NCBI RefSeq assembly: GCF_000512585.2
Contig: NC_089241.1
Location: 7,334,001-7,398,000, forward strand
Source of the DNA: Kwoniella bestiolae CBS 10118
Lineage: Eukaryota; Basidiomycota; Tremellomycetes; Tremellales; Cryptococcaceae
DNA length: 64,000 nucleotides
Direction of reading: 5' to 3'
Below, piece after piece: positions 11,993 to 25,800 of this stretch (position 1 is the first letter of the stretch; the number at the start of each line of letters is the position of its first letter). A program made the translations under genes and the position numbers. Under the pieces are notes generated by a model. That model ran no database searches and was not told the origin of the DNA. It saw only the letters and a program-made list of their open reading frames with translations.

Positions 11993-14900
11993 ACCCATCC
12001 CAAACAACACAACACCAACACAATAAACCTATACTCGTCTTACACCCGCATCATGTAATACCGTCCTCGTTGTATATATCCCGGTCTCATACCAACTCAA
12101 CCCATTGTACATACACCATATAATCATTCACGCGCACCGGATTCACTTCCTTCCGCACACCACCCTTCCACCTGGCCATTTGGTTTCGATACCTCATCTT
12201 CTCTCTCGATGGCTCCATCAGTCCGCCGCCTATCGGCATTCGGTGGAAAGCAGAAGAAGAAGAAAATCATGTAGAAGAGGTCGATGGCTGAGAAGATAGT
12301 CGTAGAGGGTCGCGTCTTCTCTTTACCCCAAATATGTTGATACCATATACTACTTCTTTGTACATACACAAATGACAATGCATCAGACTCGTACAGAATA
12401 TGAATTATCTCTATTGTCTTTTTGTCAAGTTGCACATGTCAACTGCTGATCATACAAGCTATCGGAGTGAGCCTCATAGACGCACTCAAATCGCGGTCCA
12501 GACCGTACCTCGGGTTGTTAAGGGCAAGCACAACCAAACGCACTAATTGATCGCCCTTCTTTCCGTTGTTTTGGTTTCTTTTGTTTCCCTCGTTCACCGA
12601 ACACAACAACATAGTCAACTTACTAACATGTGTGCATTGTGTATCTTGTTGTGCTAATTCCTCACTCACTGACACTGCCCGAAACAGTACTATATGCACA
12701 GGATGATGATGTGCAGAAAATCTAACAGAGCTGAGGAACGTGGAACCCCTCCCACATGATAAGGGGAGGGAGGATCTGTGCTTTTAAGAATCATTTTAGT
12801 TGTTTACTCTTCACCATCACCCATCACCCATCACTGACCATGGCCGATCAAAAACAGACAGCCAAAAAGAAGCTAATCAACCTCGTGACCCCTTTTACCC
12901 ATCTTGCCCTCATGCTTTTCCGCCGCGCTGTGCGTTGTCAAGGTGAGGTATGAGGTATCTATCCTCTTTGATGGGATGGGCCAGACTCACCGGCGGTAAG
13001 GCAATGTCGTCATGGGATCTCTCCTCTCTTGCTTCTCATGCATGATGGAGATACCGCATTGGGGCACCAAGAATAGACATAAACACGATCATAACGATGC
13101 ACGTCCCCTATACCAGGTATTGATACTGGAAAGACAAGGAATCGAAAGTTTTATGATCAGAGGAAATAAGAAATAGGAAATCTCTTGATTTGGTGAAATC
13201 TAGAATCCCAAGAGACGTCACTCTCACTAGGATTATGGCTGTGCTTTCACTTGTCCTCACCATTGAAACGTTCATTTCCCTCGTCGTTGCCACCTCATTT
13301 CGACTTCATCTTCCATCTTTCGTCTTGATCATTGAGATTCTTCTTCTTCTACTTCCTCTTCGTTATCTCTTATTCCTTTGAACGAGTATCATATCCTTTC
13401 AATCATTTTCCATCCCATCATCATCAATACCAGCCTTTAAAGGACCTATATAAGAGGTAGAAACTCTCCGTTGACCCATAGACCATAATCAATATCATCC
13501 GATCCACCATCATCATCATCGACAGGTTAGAAACCCCTTCCTTTGCTTGTACATCGGCTTGAGGGTGAGTGAGCATATTCCACCTCGTACTTGAACATCA
13601 CCCATTTCATCTTCATGCTCGTCGGTCTGAATGTGGATGAATGAAAAACTGATTATTGTCGCTGTGAACATGAAACGCTTTGTCCACGTCCACGTCCAAT
13701 TCCCCTAACCTAACGACCCACACAATAAACCACATACAAATACAGTACATACAAACTGTTATTCCTCCGCGGCTGTGTCTTCTTCACCTTTACCTACCTC
13801 ACCTACTTTCAACAGAGCATACATATCATTTACTTCTCATTCCTCATACACACGAACAAACGATTTGTATCGTTCAAAATAACCAACTATACATACAACG
13901 TTGGTTTATCTCGTTGCCTAGACTATCTCATTCAGTCAGATTGGAGTATCTCAGCCAACAGTGAATTGACGAAAGCAGCTGTATTGTAACATTAAATACT
14001 CTCCCTTCCAAGGAATACTTTCATCTTCTTCTCTTTCTCAAAATATCATATCCTCTATTCCTTTCAAAACGTTCAAAGCCACTTTGAACGTGTCTCGCTG
14101 AAAGATTTCTACGACATTAAAAATAACTTTTCCCTCTCCCTCGATATCCTCCTGATCTACGCGTCGAACAGTTTCCTCCCCCAAGTTGTCCTCCTCTTCA
14201 GCTCTATCCAGACCGTCGCTCAGTTCGATTTAACCAGCTTCAACTGGTCGACCCACCACTTGGTTCACACTCTACTCGTGAATCGAAGTACGACTACGTG
14301 TCTTTGCGAGATCCTCCGTGGCGACTCCAAGTACGGGAAACCTTATCGATTCCTTTTCAAAGGTGAGTCTTGATATTTTTCGACCACTCTTTCGGATTCA
14401 GTTCGGGTGCATATCTTCTCTCATATTCCCTTGTTCCATCGCGACATCATCCCTGTGCATTAGGCTTCCTCATATCCAAAGGGATTTGTACGAGGGTGAG
14501 ACGTGCTCGATTCGAGAGAATCCTTTGCCTGATTGCCTTTGGTTGATCCCATCAACTCCTTTGCAATGTTTCTCATCTTTATATGGATAGTTTCAAATTC
14601 GCCATCTCTCCTTTCACAACTTGATGATCACATGCTGACGCCACCATTTATGCTTGTATCTCCTCTTATCACGCTGCGCCCCCACTCATCAACTCCTTTA
14701 CTCACCCAATCGCGATATCCCTTGCCGCTTACCCCTTGTAACGATACTATATCATCCAATTCTATCCTTTCGATGATCCTCCTTCAACGGACCGTGATTA
14801 CGGCCAATCCCTTTATGATCTCCTGATGTCCTTTTTCAACGTAATGTTCGCACTTCCATCTCATCTGATCAATCTGCCACTCTGCTCCTTTGTCCTCTCA

Positions 14901-15327
14901 CAGCCTTCCACCATCCTCGGCTCTCCCGCTGACAACGGCACAAAGCCTGAGAGTGACTTAAGTGAGTGCAAGCAATCCGTCCTTCCACTCCATCAGTGTT
15001 CGAAGGGGGTGGCTAAACTAGTAGATTGGCCGGAATGAGTCGAGCTGACGTAGTTGATTTCTACTTCTTCTCTTCACGATGTCATCTACATCACGCCACC
15101 GCCAACGCCATTTAAATTGTTATATCCTTTTAACGGACCACATTCACCCCCCTTCACTTATCTTCTTCTTTCTTCATACTTGACAATTTATCCTTTCATC
15201 TACCATCTACGGTACTCCTTGCGGCTCTCTTATCAAACTTTACTTTATCTCTTACCAACCTTTCTGAATTCTCTTCACGCAATAGCTTCCTCGACGCAGC
15301 CAGTCTTGATCGATCTATCCAGTCACC
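11993..15327. other. Long gene-poor stretch and leader of the 801-aa AT-hook gene
   Basis: About 3.3 kb. From about 13400 it becomes pyrimidine-rich with splice-like GTGAGT sites (14363, 14960) and many short upstream ATGs, typical of a long spliced leader for the gene at 15328. A GACGTGGACGTGG element occurs inverted at 13684-13696. A 37-codon frame at 12840-12953 starts in a good ACCATGG context but has no recognised homology. No RNA gene recognised. Confidence 0.45.
12840..12953 (+). CDS. Doubtful short frame (37 aa)
   Basis: ATG at 12840 in the context ACCATGG, encoding MADQKQTAKKKLINLV and then a hydrophobic segment (HLALMLF), ending at TGA 12951-12953. A GTGAGG at about 12945 could be a donor, so this might be the first exon of a spliced gene, but I found no convincing next exon. 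It may equally be part of a transcript leader. Confidence 0.2.
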   Translation: MADQKQTAKKKLINLVTPFTHLALMLFRRAVRCQGEV

Positions 15328-17995
15328 ATGGCTTCATCCTTGCTCGAGCTCTCGTTCGATGCGAACCGACCTCAAACTCACCATGGGATCATCCCTTCTC
15401 CTGCTGGATCACCCAGAATTCAAAGACCGGCATCGCAAACTTCCCTCCATATCGCTCCGAGCAGCAACTACTCACCCAACCCCGGTCATGAACAATCGCC
15501 TCATCCTACGTCTGCCTTTCCTAATCAGGCTTACAGGCATTATCAGCCTACCTCAATGTCGCTTCCTGGTTCAGGTGGTTTCCTTCAAGGCGCATACCCC
15601 AGTACAGCTCCTCCCGTCCCCTTCTACCCGGGTACCACTCCAATCTACGACTCGAGGGGCTCTCAGCCCATGATGCGAACCATCAGTCATGCTCATCCCA
15701 TGAACTCCGCCACCGAAGCTACCGTATCATCTCGATACTCTTCTTCACCTCATTCCGCAACTGGACCACCTCCTTTGGACGGTCCACCCACTGCTTCCGG
15801 ACAACAAACGAATCCATACCATAACCTGGGAATGCAGATTCCCTCGTTCAACTTCCAAAGTAGCGATAATGATTCGAGACATATCAACCCATCGCTCTTC
15901 CAAACTAGCGGGAGCTACTCGATGTCGAGATCCACCTCTGGAGCAAGCGATTTTGGACCTGAGACTACCCGACTTGTCACGCCTAGCTTCGAATATAGAC
16001 AAGATCGATTATCCCCTGCCGAACATGAATTGAGAAAAGTCTCAGACTCATTGGGCGATTACAATCTTCCTACCTCCAATCCGGTCGGGGGAAGAAGATT
16101 ATGGTCTTCTTCAACTTCATCAACTTACATGCCTTCTTTCGACCTTCCTCACTCCATACACTTGGGTCCTCACCCTCAACCGCCACCTGATAGTATCTTC
16201 TTCGGCGGTGGTAGAGGTAATTACTCCAACGACCATTTCACGATGTCTGCTGAGCGAGGCGGTGAGACTAAACCTGATTTGTTCGCTGGGGGTTTCGGTA
16301 ATGGTCCTAGCGATGCGGACACGGACTACGAGAGGGAGAGACAAAATCAAATTATGACTAATAAGAAGTTGTTGGAGGATGTTGGTCTTGGTAATCCTTC
16401 TTCGGTGAGTGGATCTCTTCGCTGTTCCACGTCTGCCAGATGAAGATGGCATCAGCTGACATGATCCTGCTATAGTACTCTTTCCGATCAGCAAGGAACA
16501 GCAGTAGCAATGGTGGTGGACGCCCTCGCAAAGGTTCTACTCCCATCAAGCAACGTCTCAGGCTTGACGGACCTGGTGAGTATAACAGTGAGCATGGTTT
16601 CCCTTTGTAAGGTCGAGTACGACTGACAATTCCCCTGGGTGGTAGTGCGTGCCTCACCGCGGATCAAGGAGATGGGACGAAGTATCTCTTACGCGAATCT
16701 CGATGATGATCGACATGCTGCTGGCAGCGATGATGAGGATGAGTATGATTCCGATGCTGCTCGAGAAGAGGAAGATGAGTTTAGACCTAGTAAGAGGTCT
16801 AAGGGGGGTAAGACTGGGTACAGGACCAAATCTGCTGCGTACAGTGCACCAAAGGTAAGCTACCGCGAATGAGTCTGGACTTTCAAGCTTAGCTAACAAT
16901 ATCTCTACGATTGTCATGTAGATGACCGCTAAAGCCCAACTCTCACTTTGGAGTCTCCTTCAAGTCTACGGCGAAATCCCTTATCAATTCCCGTTATTCT
17001 ACTACACCCTGAACAACGATCTCACTATCAACTCTGACTCTGTTCCCTTGATCGGATCGATCCCATCCACTTGTACGCCTCTCGAAAAAGCCGAGACGCT
17101 TCAAAACTTCTTCCATCGTGGTAGAAGGGTCCTGGCTCAACTTGATGCGTTCACTACAAGGTGTGATAGGAAATACGAAGGTCCTGAGCAGAGATGGCCT
17201 GAACTTGATTATCATACTAGGATCGCTGTTAGAGATGTTCGAAGGAAAGTAGTTGAAAGATGCGAGAATTACAAATACACAAGAAGAGATATTCTTGATA
17301 AGTAAGTTAAAAGACTCCATTAATTGAGATGACAGCTTACAAGGAGTCTGTCCAGGTGTATTGGTAAAAACAAGTGGCCACCTATCGACGAGGGTCTAAT
17401 CGAATGGCGAATCGGCATGACCACCAATGATCCCGCAGGCGACCTCGTCAATGTCACTTTGACTCTGCCTACCCCGCCTCCAGAGGTGTACAACCAACAA
17501 CTCCGATATGGTGATGTCTACTCTGCTTCCTCCAATGGGCGTCAGATCAAACCTTTCCCCAGCAGATCCAGGATCGGTTCATCGGTTCCACGAACAATTA
17601 GCGTGAACATGGGTGGGGAACCTGACGAATATCCCCATACATCGACTTCATACCCCCCTACTGGTGGATTATCGGTCTACCCTCCACCTCTGAGCTCTTA
17701 CGCCTCGTCGGCTATCATGCCTCCTCCGCCAATGTATGGGGAAGATGAGGTGCCAATGTCGGTTCAGATGCCTTCGTCCGCTCCTGTTCCTGTTGCTGCG
17801 ATGGGGATGAACAGTGCCCCACCGCCTCTGGTCTCGAGTGTCCCTTCGAGTGTTGGATGGAATGGTGAGGACAACGGAAGTGGACAAAGAGGAGTGAAGA
17901 GATCGAGGAGTCATGAAGAGGAGGTGAATGGTGGGAGAGAGGAGGACGCTCAGTCTTTTGAAAGTGAGGAGGAGTATAAGAACACTCAAAATTAG
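15328..17995 (+). CDS. 801-aa AT-hook protein of unknown function
   Basis: Five exons: 15328-16404, 16476-16575, 16646-16854, 16922-17301 and 17356-17995; phases 0, 1, 0 and 2 all agree. Residues 1-359 are Ser/Pro/Tyr-rich and probably disordered. Exon 2 carries an AT-hook core (GGRPRKGSTP), a minor-groove DNA-binding motif. An acidic-basic stretch (EEEDEFRPSKRSKGG) follows. The only folded-looking core is about residues 463-640: KAQLSLWSLLQVYGEIPYQ, LEKAETLQNFFHRGRRVLAQ, CIGKNKWPPIDEG. The tail is Pro-rich and then charged (KRSRSHEEE). A transcriptional or chromatin role is inferred from the AT-hook only; I do not recognise the core. The leader is very long with many upstream ATGs, which suggests translational control. 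Confidence 0.85.
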
Positions 17996-19840
17996 GCTAA
18001 CTTCGAATTGGAAACAATCATCATTTATCTTTCTCGTCAACTTCTCCTTCTATACCCAGCTTGTTTGTTTGGATTTGATACCCTACGTCCCACCTCCCAA
18101 ATGACGGGCGACATCTTGCAAGATGTCTTTTGGTGTGTTTTTGAACAAGGACTCTTTTGGCTTTCTTCTCTTCTCTTCTCTTATCTTCTTCGAATGGTAT
18201 ATAGTATAGATTGGAACGGGGAATTGTAATATACTTTGACGTTGGGGTGGAAAAGATGAGTGTTAGTGCAGACCGATATGATGGATAGGAGATAGAACAA
18301 AGAGAAAGAGGAAATACGTTTGATAGATATCATTTGTGTAAGATGTTGAATTATGCACATAGCATGTGATTAGTACGTCTGGTAAGAGGTCTCATGAAGG
18401 CTCAATATTGAACCCTTGAAACGACGTTGAACAGATGAATAATGAGCATTGCTCCTGATTTATGGAAAGCAAGGGGAGATTCATCCGATGACCAGGCCTG
18501 ATAACAGAGCGTGTTGACGATTATCTCAGGCATTCCACCAAAGTGCCAAGTGCTGCTGACGATGTACAGTAAAGAAGTGTTACAAGCAAGTAACGTACAG
18601 TACATCCGTTCATCCATATCCAAAACCATAACCCCACAATACTGAACTAATATCAAATAAGATATCCCATCCCATCCTTGACTCCTCTACGTTATAATCG
18701 GTAGACTCATCATATGGAAATACCATCCCCTGACCGACTAAAGTCAGGTGGTCCGTATTTGCCTGGATGAAACGGTTTTTTATATGGCCCCCCTTTCCCC
18801 GTCCGGACGTCAATGGTTGGACGGCGGGCGTGAATAAAGGGGCGTGTGTGGGTGGGTAGGAGGTAGGAGGTGTGAGGAGGGAGGTCAGTATGATGAGGCT
18901 CGTACTTTGGTAATGATAGAGACATGGGATTGTGGATTGTTAGGCATATAAGGCGTGCCCCTCCCTTGGTCTTGGTCTTGGGTCTGGGACAGTCAAGTAG
19001 AACGATAGCATACATTTTTCAATGCGATGGAGGTGAGAATGAAGACGAAGATGAGCTATAGTACATGCTGGGGGAAGAAGTGAAAGAATGAAATGACAGA
19101 AGGAAAGAAAGAAGAAAGAAAAGAAATCAATCGCATAACATCTCCTTTTCCATTTTGTCTGACTGACCTCAGTCCAAAATTTCGAGGGTGTTACTTGACC
19201 CTACTGAATAATCCCGCTTTTTACCTTTAAAGGCTAGCACGTGGCGTTTTAGCGGGTAACTGCACCCACTCCCTTTTTGAGTACTGTTGTATCGGCTATT
19301 GAATTTAGGTATGACGCCAGCATGATGCTAAATTCGTTTAAAGGGTATATGCTATGTATATAGATGCCGTTAACATGATAGCGGTATATGAGCATACATA
19401 CCTTGGTTCACATCATATTTCTCTTGTCTGTCTCCTACTACAAACTACAACCTACATCATCACCATCACCATCAGATATCTCTTACCTTGATTGTCGATT
19501 TTGATCAGTGGTGATACGACGACAGCAACAACAGGAACAGGAGAAGACAATAAACATCATTTTGATGACGTCGTTGTGACTGAGCAGATAGGATAGACAA
19601 ACAACGCTTTGACCCTTTCGCTGCCATCGCAATATCACTCATCACTCTTCGTCATTACAACGATCTATATACCTGGTAAAACACGACCATCACCTCACAC
19701 TCCTAGTCGGTCAAGTCGCAGCCTAGCTACTCTACTTGACATCCCTAATAAACATCATCACCTCCTCTCTTCATCTTCCTCCTCCAGGTTTCGCTAGCAT
19801 CGCACAATCAACTCACAATCCATCCCTCTGCCAAGCCAAG
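17996..19840. other. Intergenic: 3' side of the AT-hook gene and promoter/leader of the tricalbin gene
   Basis: About 1.8 kb between two plus-strand genes. The first part is AT-rich. The sequence near 19380-19500 (TACATCATCACCATCACC, CTCTTGTCTG) and CT-rich tracts to 19840 look like promoter and leader. Purine-rich GAAAGAAAGAAGAAAG at about 19100-19130. Open frames on both strands overlap and carry no motif. Confidence 0.5.
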
Positions 19841-22800
19841 ATGGCAGATCCCAAACCAATCGACCATGCTCTCCCAGATGGTCAAACGACCGATGCCAGC
19901 CCTGGAGGAATGACCAACGATGTTAAAGCTGCTGTGGGGCAGATGGCAGCTAGTGATTTGAGTAGAGGTGCGAATGTCCATGTGAGTGTGGTTGACTTTT
20001 CCGCTGCTTCCTTCCCTCGTCAGACGGAAAAACCTTCAAGCGACTCTTGGCTAACTGTGCATCCCTTACGCACGCAGATGTTCGACCCAGATGCTACGCC
20101 CGAACAAAAAGCAGAATCCAAAGCTCAAGCGAAAGCTTCCTTGGGATTACCTAGTTCGTCTACTATCAAAGCTACGTTGGGTCAGGTCGGGTCGTACGTT
20201 CCTGGAGTAACTAAGAAAGAGGATCTTGATCTGGGTGGAAGAGGTATGTTATAGCCATTATTCTGCAATCCCATCTTACCTGATAACTTGATTCTGGGGA
20301 CAGCTAAGCTTATGACGAGGTTGATCTGTAGCCGTCACTATCGATACTTCAACGAGCAAATCTGCTCCAGCACCTACTGTCTCTCTGGCGGATGTGGATA
20401 AAGCTTCGAGAGCTGAAGGTGAAGGTGTTGGCGAGGTAGGTGACATCCCAATCGCGACCTCTCAGTATGTTTACCTATACGCTAGAAGGCTAATATCTAT
20501 CGTTTTGTACCGCAGCAAGATATACCCGGAGCTATACCTACTGGCTCGGCACCACCTATACCTACCTGGGTGAGCTGTTCGAGAACTATTCTAAAGACAG
20601 ATCAGTTTGTTAATTAGTCCGTTGTGTTGAATAGCTCAAAACAGGTTGGAGACAGGTCGCAGGACTAGGTAAAGACGATAAGACAGCTGAGGAATCGAAT
20701 ATCCTTGCTGCGTATCTGTAAGTGCCGTACCCTTCAATCCAATCACTTCAGAAGGGAACGAAGGCTGATACCTGCTTCCAAATCCAGGACCGAAAATATG
20801 TATGGAGCATGGTTCCACAACGCAGGAATTGTAAGTTACTGTCCAACCTCACTGCTGCATTGTTTGCTAATAATCAATCACTGTTGCATTGATTAGATTC
20901 TATTCTCAATCCTCATGACTAGATTCGTTACCGTCCTTCACCTAGGCTGGGGATGGGTAGTGGTCATTCTGGCGTTCTGCTCGTCATATTACTCCTTGTC
21001 AATCTCGCGAACGAGACAAAGAGCAAGGGACGATATTCAGCGGGAATTGGTGAAGACTAGGTTGGTCACTGAGACGGAAAGTGCGGAGTGGATGAACAGC
21101 TTCTTGGAGAGGTTTTGGTTGATGTGAGTTTGATAGTGATATCAACTAGAACAATGTAATCTACTTAGGACGCTGATAATGGCCTAAATCAGCTACGAGC
21201 CCGTTCTTAGTCAGACTATAATTGCTAGTACGGATGCTGCGCTTGCTGGAGTTGCTCCGGCCGGTGTGGAGAGTATTAGGTTGACTACTTTTACTCGTAA
21301 GTGCTTGATTTCACGGGGTAGAAACTCCCGCTAATCTTGATGCCCAATTCTTTCAGTTGGAACCAAAGGTTAGTCGAACTTCTTCTGATACTGATCGATT
21401 GACAGCTGACAATCATCCAGCTCCTCGAATTGACTATGTTCGAACATTCCCTAAGACGTGAGTCGATCTCAAGAACCGACTGTGCACTCCGCTGACGTAG
21501 TAACCAGACCGGAGGACATCGTAATCATGGACTGGGCTCTTTCTTTCACTCCAAACGATCTGCAAGATATCACGCCCAGACAAGCAGCCAAACGAGTCAA
21601 CCCTAAAATCGTGCTCACCATCCGAGTCGGAAAAGGCGCAGTGTCAAAGGGTATTCCCATATTGTTGGAAGACATGAGCTTCACCGGTAAGATGAGGTGA
21701 GTGGAGAAAACTTCAGATACCAGAAGTACCGTTGACCATCACACAGGGTCAAGCTCAAGCTCATGACCAACTTCCCTCACATCCAAACCGTCGACATGTC
21801 GTTCATCGAGAAACCCACATTCGACTACGTCCTCAAGCCTCTTGGTGGTGAAACATTCGGGTTCGATATCAACAATATCCCAGGTCTTGCACCATTCATC
21901 CGAGATCAAGTACACGCCAATCTCGGTCCTATGATGTACGACCCTAACGTCTTCACAATCGACTTGCAACAACTCTTATCTGGTACTCCGCTTGACGCTG
22001 CTATCGGTGTATTGCGAGTTACTGTGCTCGATGCCAGAGGTCTTAAAGCGACCAAATTCGGCGGTGGTGATCCAGATCCCTACGTTGCGGTCGCCCTTGG
22101 CGCCAAACCAGCTGTCACGCACACCAAGACTATCCCCTCAACCTCCAACCCATCTTGGCACGAAACTCATTTCATCCTGCTCAATTCTCTCGCCGATGTG
22201 CTCAACTTCAACATCTTCGATTTCAATGATCACCGACCAGACAGTCTTCTCGGTACTGTATCTCACGAATTAAACACACTTTCCGATGACGCAGAGCAAG
22301 AAGGCGTGGTCGGTAAGATCTTGGGAGGAGGTAAAGATCGAGGAGAGTTCCGATATGACTTATCATATTTCCCTGTGCTCAAACCTGAGAAGAACCCCGA
22401 TGGAACTGTCGAACCCGTACCCGAAACTTCCACTGGTATCGTCCGTCTGACCTTACACCAAGCTAAAGATCTCGATATCTCCAAGATGTATGGTAATCTC
22501 AGTCCGTTCGCCAAAGTATTCTTAGGAAACAGCCGCAAGGAAGTACACAAGACTCAAATCATGAAGAATGCCAATCAACCAATTTGGGAATCATCTTGCG
22601 AGTTCTTGGTACCTGAGAGACATAATAGCGTAATCACCGTTTCTGTTGTCGATTCAAGGGATCTTGCCATCGACGGAGATCTCGGTAAAATGACTGTCAA
22701 GTTGACTGATCTGTTGGAAGCTAGAGCCAGACAACAAGATTGGTTCCCTCTCCGAGGTAGTCGAGCGGGAAAAATCAGATTGACAGCAGAGTGGAAACCC

Positions 22801-25800
22801 GTCGCTATGACCGGTTCGATCGGCGGAGCAGCAGGTTACGTCCCTCCCATCGGTATCCTTCGAATCTGGCTCAAGAAAGCCCTCGATGTGAAGAACGTCG
22901 AAGCTGCTCTGGGTGGTAAATCGGACCCGTACGTTCGAATTATGGGGAATAACAGGATCCTAGCTAGAACGGAAGTGCAGAACAATAACCTTAATCCAGA
23001 ATGGGATCAGATCGTCTATGTGCCCATCCACAGCTTGAGAGAGAACTTGATCCTCGAGTTAATGGATTATCAAAATATCGGGAAGGATCGATCCTTGGGA
23101 CACGTCGAAATCAAGGCATCTGAATTTATCGAGTTGAACGATGGAGAAGCCCAGAACGAGTATCCCTACAGATCCAAAGGATCTCAAGAGAGAAGGGATA
23201 GGATTAAATTGGAAAAAGCAAACCAGTACAAGGGTGAATTGTTGTATCAGGTGGATTTCAAACCTGCCTTGTCTCTCCGAGGAGGGGTATCTTTCGAAGC
23301 GCAGAAGAACGAGTTGGAATTGGCTGCTGAGGAGGCTCTTTCGCAGAATGGTGATGAGGATGGTAGGGAGTCGTTGGTCGATTCTGCTGTTCCTGCTCAA
23401 GTCAATGGTAAACCCTCGATGGAGGATGGTAGACCATCTGGTGTGGGACACAGACCGTCTCAGAGCATTGGTAATGCCTCTATGATCTCGGCTGTTACTG
23501 CTCAGTCGACATTATCCAAAGGTGATGGAGGGTTGACACCCGTTGAGGACGTTGAGAAGGGGGTGGATCTGTCTCTGGAAGAGATTCTGGGTTCTAGTGA
23601 GTCGTTACTCCCAACTGAGGGGTAGGAGAACATATGAACTGATGATGGTCTTGTAAATAGCCTCCGGTGTTCTCGTCTTCCAAGTTATCTCTGGTCAACT
23701 TGCCAAGAAAGGTTCACTCGAAGTTATGTTCGATGATGGTTATTGGCCGAGTTTCATCTCGGGGAAGGCGAGGAGTCATCATCCTACGTGGGATCAGGTA
23801 AGTTGTAGCTCACTCTTTCTCTTCCTCTCACCCTGGCCCCTGCTTGTTCGTCTTCTGGATCACACGTTTGATCACAACCTATTTCTGGGTCACGCACGCA
23901 ATCATACTTATTTCGTATTACTTTAAATACAGGTCGGGGAAGGGTTCATCCGAGAACTCGATTTTAGTAGGACTTGGCTGCGAATCAACGCTGCTGATGA
24001 GAATGACGATGAGGAGGATATCGTGGCTGAATTCAAATGTGATACGCATGAGTTCTTGGAACAGTGTATTGTGAGTTGAACTTCCATATTCCTGCATAAA
24101 GCATAAAATATCTGAGTGATCCATGGGTCAAAAGCTGAATTGCTGATGAACCACATCGTTGCACTACGCAGCGAGCCCCATCTGACTTCTTACTCTCTCA
24201 ACCTGATGGATCTAATCGATCGGTCGTCAGATTGGCTGCTCGATTCGTGCCTGTCAAGATCGATCTTGAACCTAGGGAAAGCATCAATAGTAAGTCTGCT
24301 CGTCTCATCTTCATCCCACCAGCGACTCTAGCTTACGGACTTCTGTAGACATGGGTGTTCTGCGAGTAGACGTGCTCAATGCGAAAGGTCTACACGGAGC
24401 TGATCGAAGTGGAAAGAGTGATGTGAGTCATTTTCGCCCTCTTATCTCCGTAGAAGGACTGTCCGGCTTACTTCCGTATTTGTAGCCTTACGTGGTATTC
24501 ACTCTGAACGGTATGAAAGTGTTCAAGTCTGAGACCAAGAAGAAGTGAGCTTTCCTCTGACTCGCAGGCCCTCTGGAGGTGACAGATAAGCTGACTAGAG
24601 TTGGATTTGGAATAGAACGTTATCCCCCGTTTGGGATGAGAGCTTCGAAGTTATGATTCCTTCAAGAGTAGCTGCTAAATTCAGATTTGAGATCAATGAT
24701 TGGGACAGAGTATGTCTACCTTTACTATGCTCGTTCTCACACGTCACCTGAATCACGATGTACGAAAGGGTTATATTGACGCGAATGCTATTTCGCTTGA
24801 CATAGGTCGGAAGTGCTACCCCCATTGGTAATGGATTTGTCGATCTAGCTGCACTGGAACCTTTCGAATCGTCCGATTTGACCTTACCTGTCATCTCGGA
24901 TAAACATGGTGAGAAGGGAACTTTGAGTATCAGGGTCATGTTCCAGCCTGAGAGTGAGTACACTTACTCTGAAACAATGATGCGACTCACTGCCGCAGCG
25001 TGCTATCTACTTGTGTCATACATGCTTACTTGATCTACCTTACTAGTCATCGCCCGAACTCGACAAAAGACATCTACGTTCTCCCAAGCAGGTCGAGTAG
25101 TAACTACCATCGGAGGAGTGCCATTGGGAGTAGGCAAAGGCGTGGTCCACGGTGGAGGAGCGGTGATTGGCGGAGTAGGCCACGGAATAGGAAGTGTAGG
25201 TGGTTTTGCGGGGAGAAGGATCGGCCTAATTAAGAAGAAAGATAAGAATGGGAAGGAAGTTCTGGTGGAGCAGCCTGAATCTGCTGACGGGGCGGGGGCA
25301 GGGTTCGATATACCCGCTGGACAAGTGTCTGAACCTTCTGGACAAGGATTAGATGGAACTGTATCTGGAGGTGGAGTACCCGGACCGAAGTCTACGACAT
25401 TACCTATTGGTGAAGGCCAAGGACCCTCTGAACCTGGAACTCTTGGAATCACCGTGATCGGTGCAAAGGATTTGAAAGCTGGTACGAAACCTTATGTCCA
25501 GCTTAGATTGGGGGGCAAGACTCATAAGACTGATCATGTCAAGAGTTCGACTCCGGAGTGGTGAGTTGATTTCCTGTACGGACATGTGATGGGCGGATCA
25601 AATGCTGACGTATGGCTGGGATATAGGGACGAGAGTTTCAACTTTAATGTTGCGCCTGGGACTACTTCGTTCAATGTGACGGTGTATGGTGAGTCATCTG
25701 CCTTAGATTGCACATTCTTATCTGAATGACCTTTCATCTGTTCTTGATGCTGATCTGATTGTGGTTACAGACCACCACACCCTCGGAAAAGACCCCGAAA

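Noticed and set aside
13190..13381. Hydrophobic 63-codon plus-strand frame (possible membrane peptide)
   Set aside because: Its hydrophobicity comes from a CTT/TTC-rich pyrimidine tract typical of the long leader; start context is poor.
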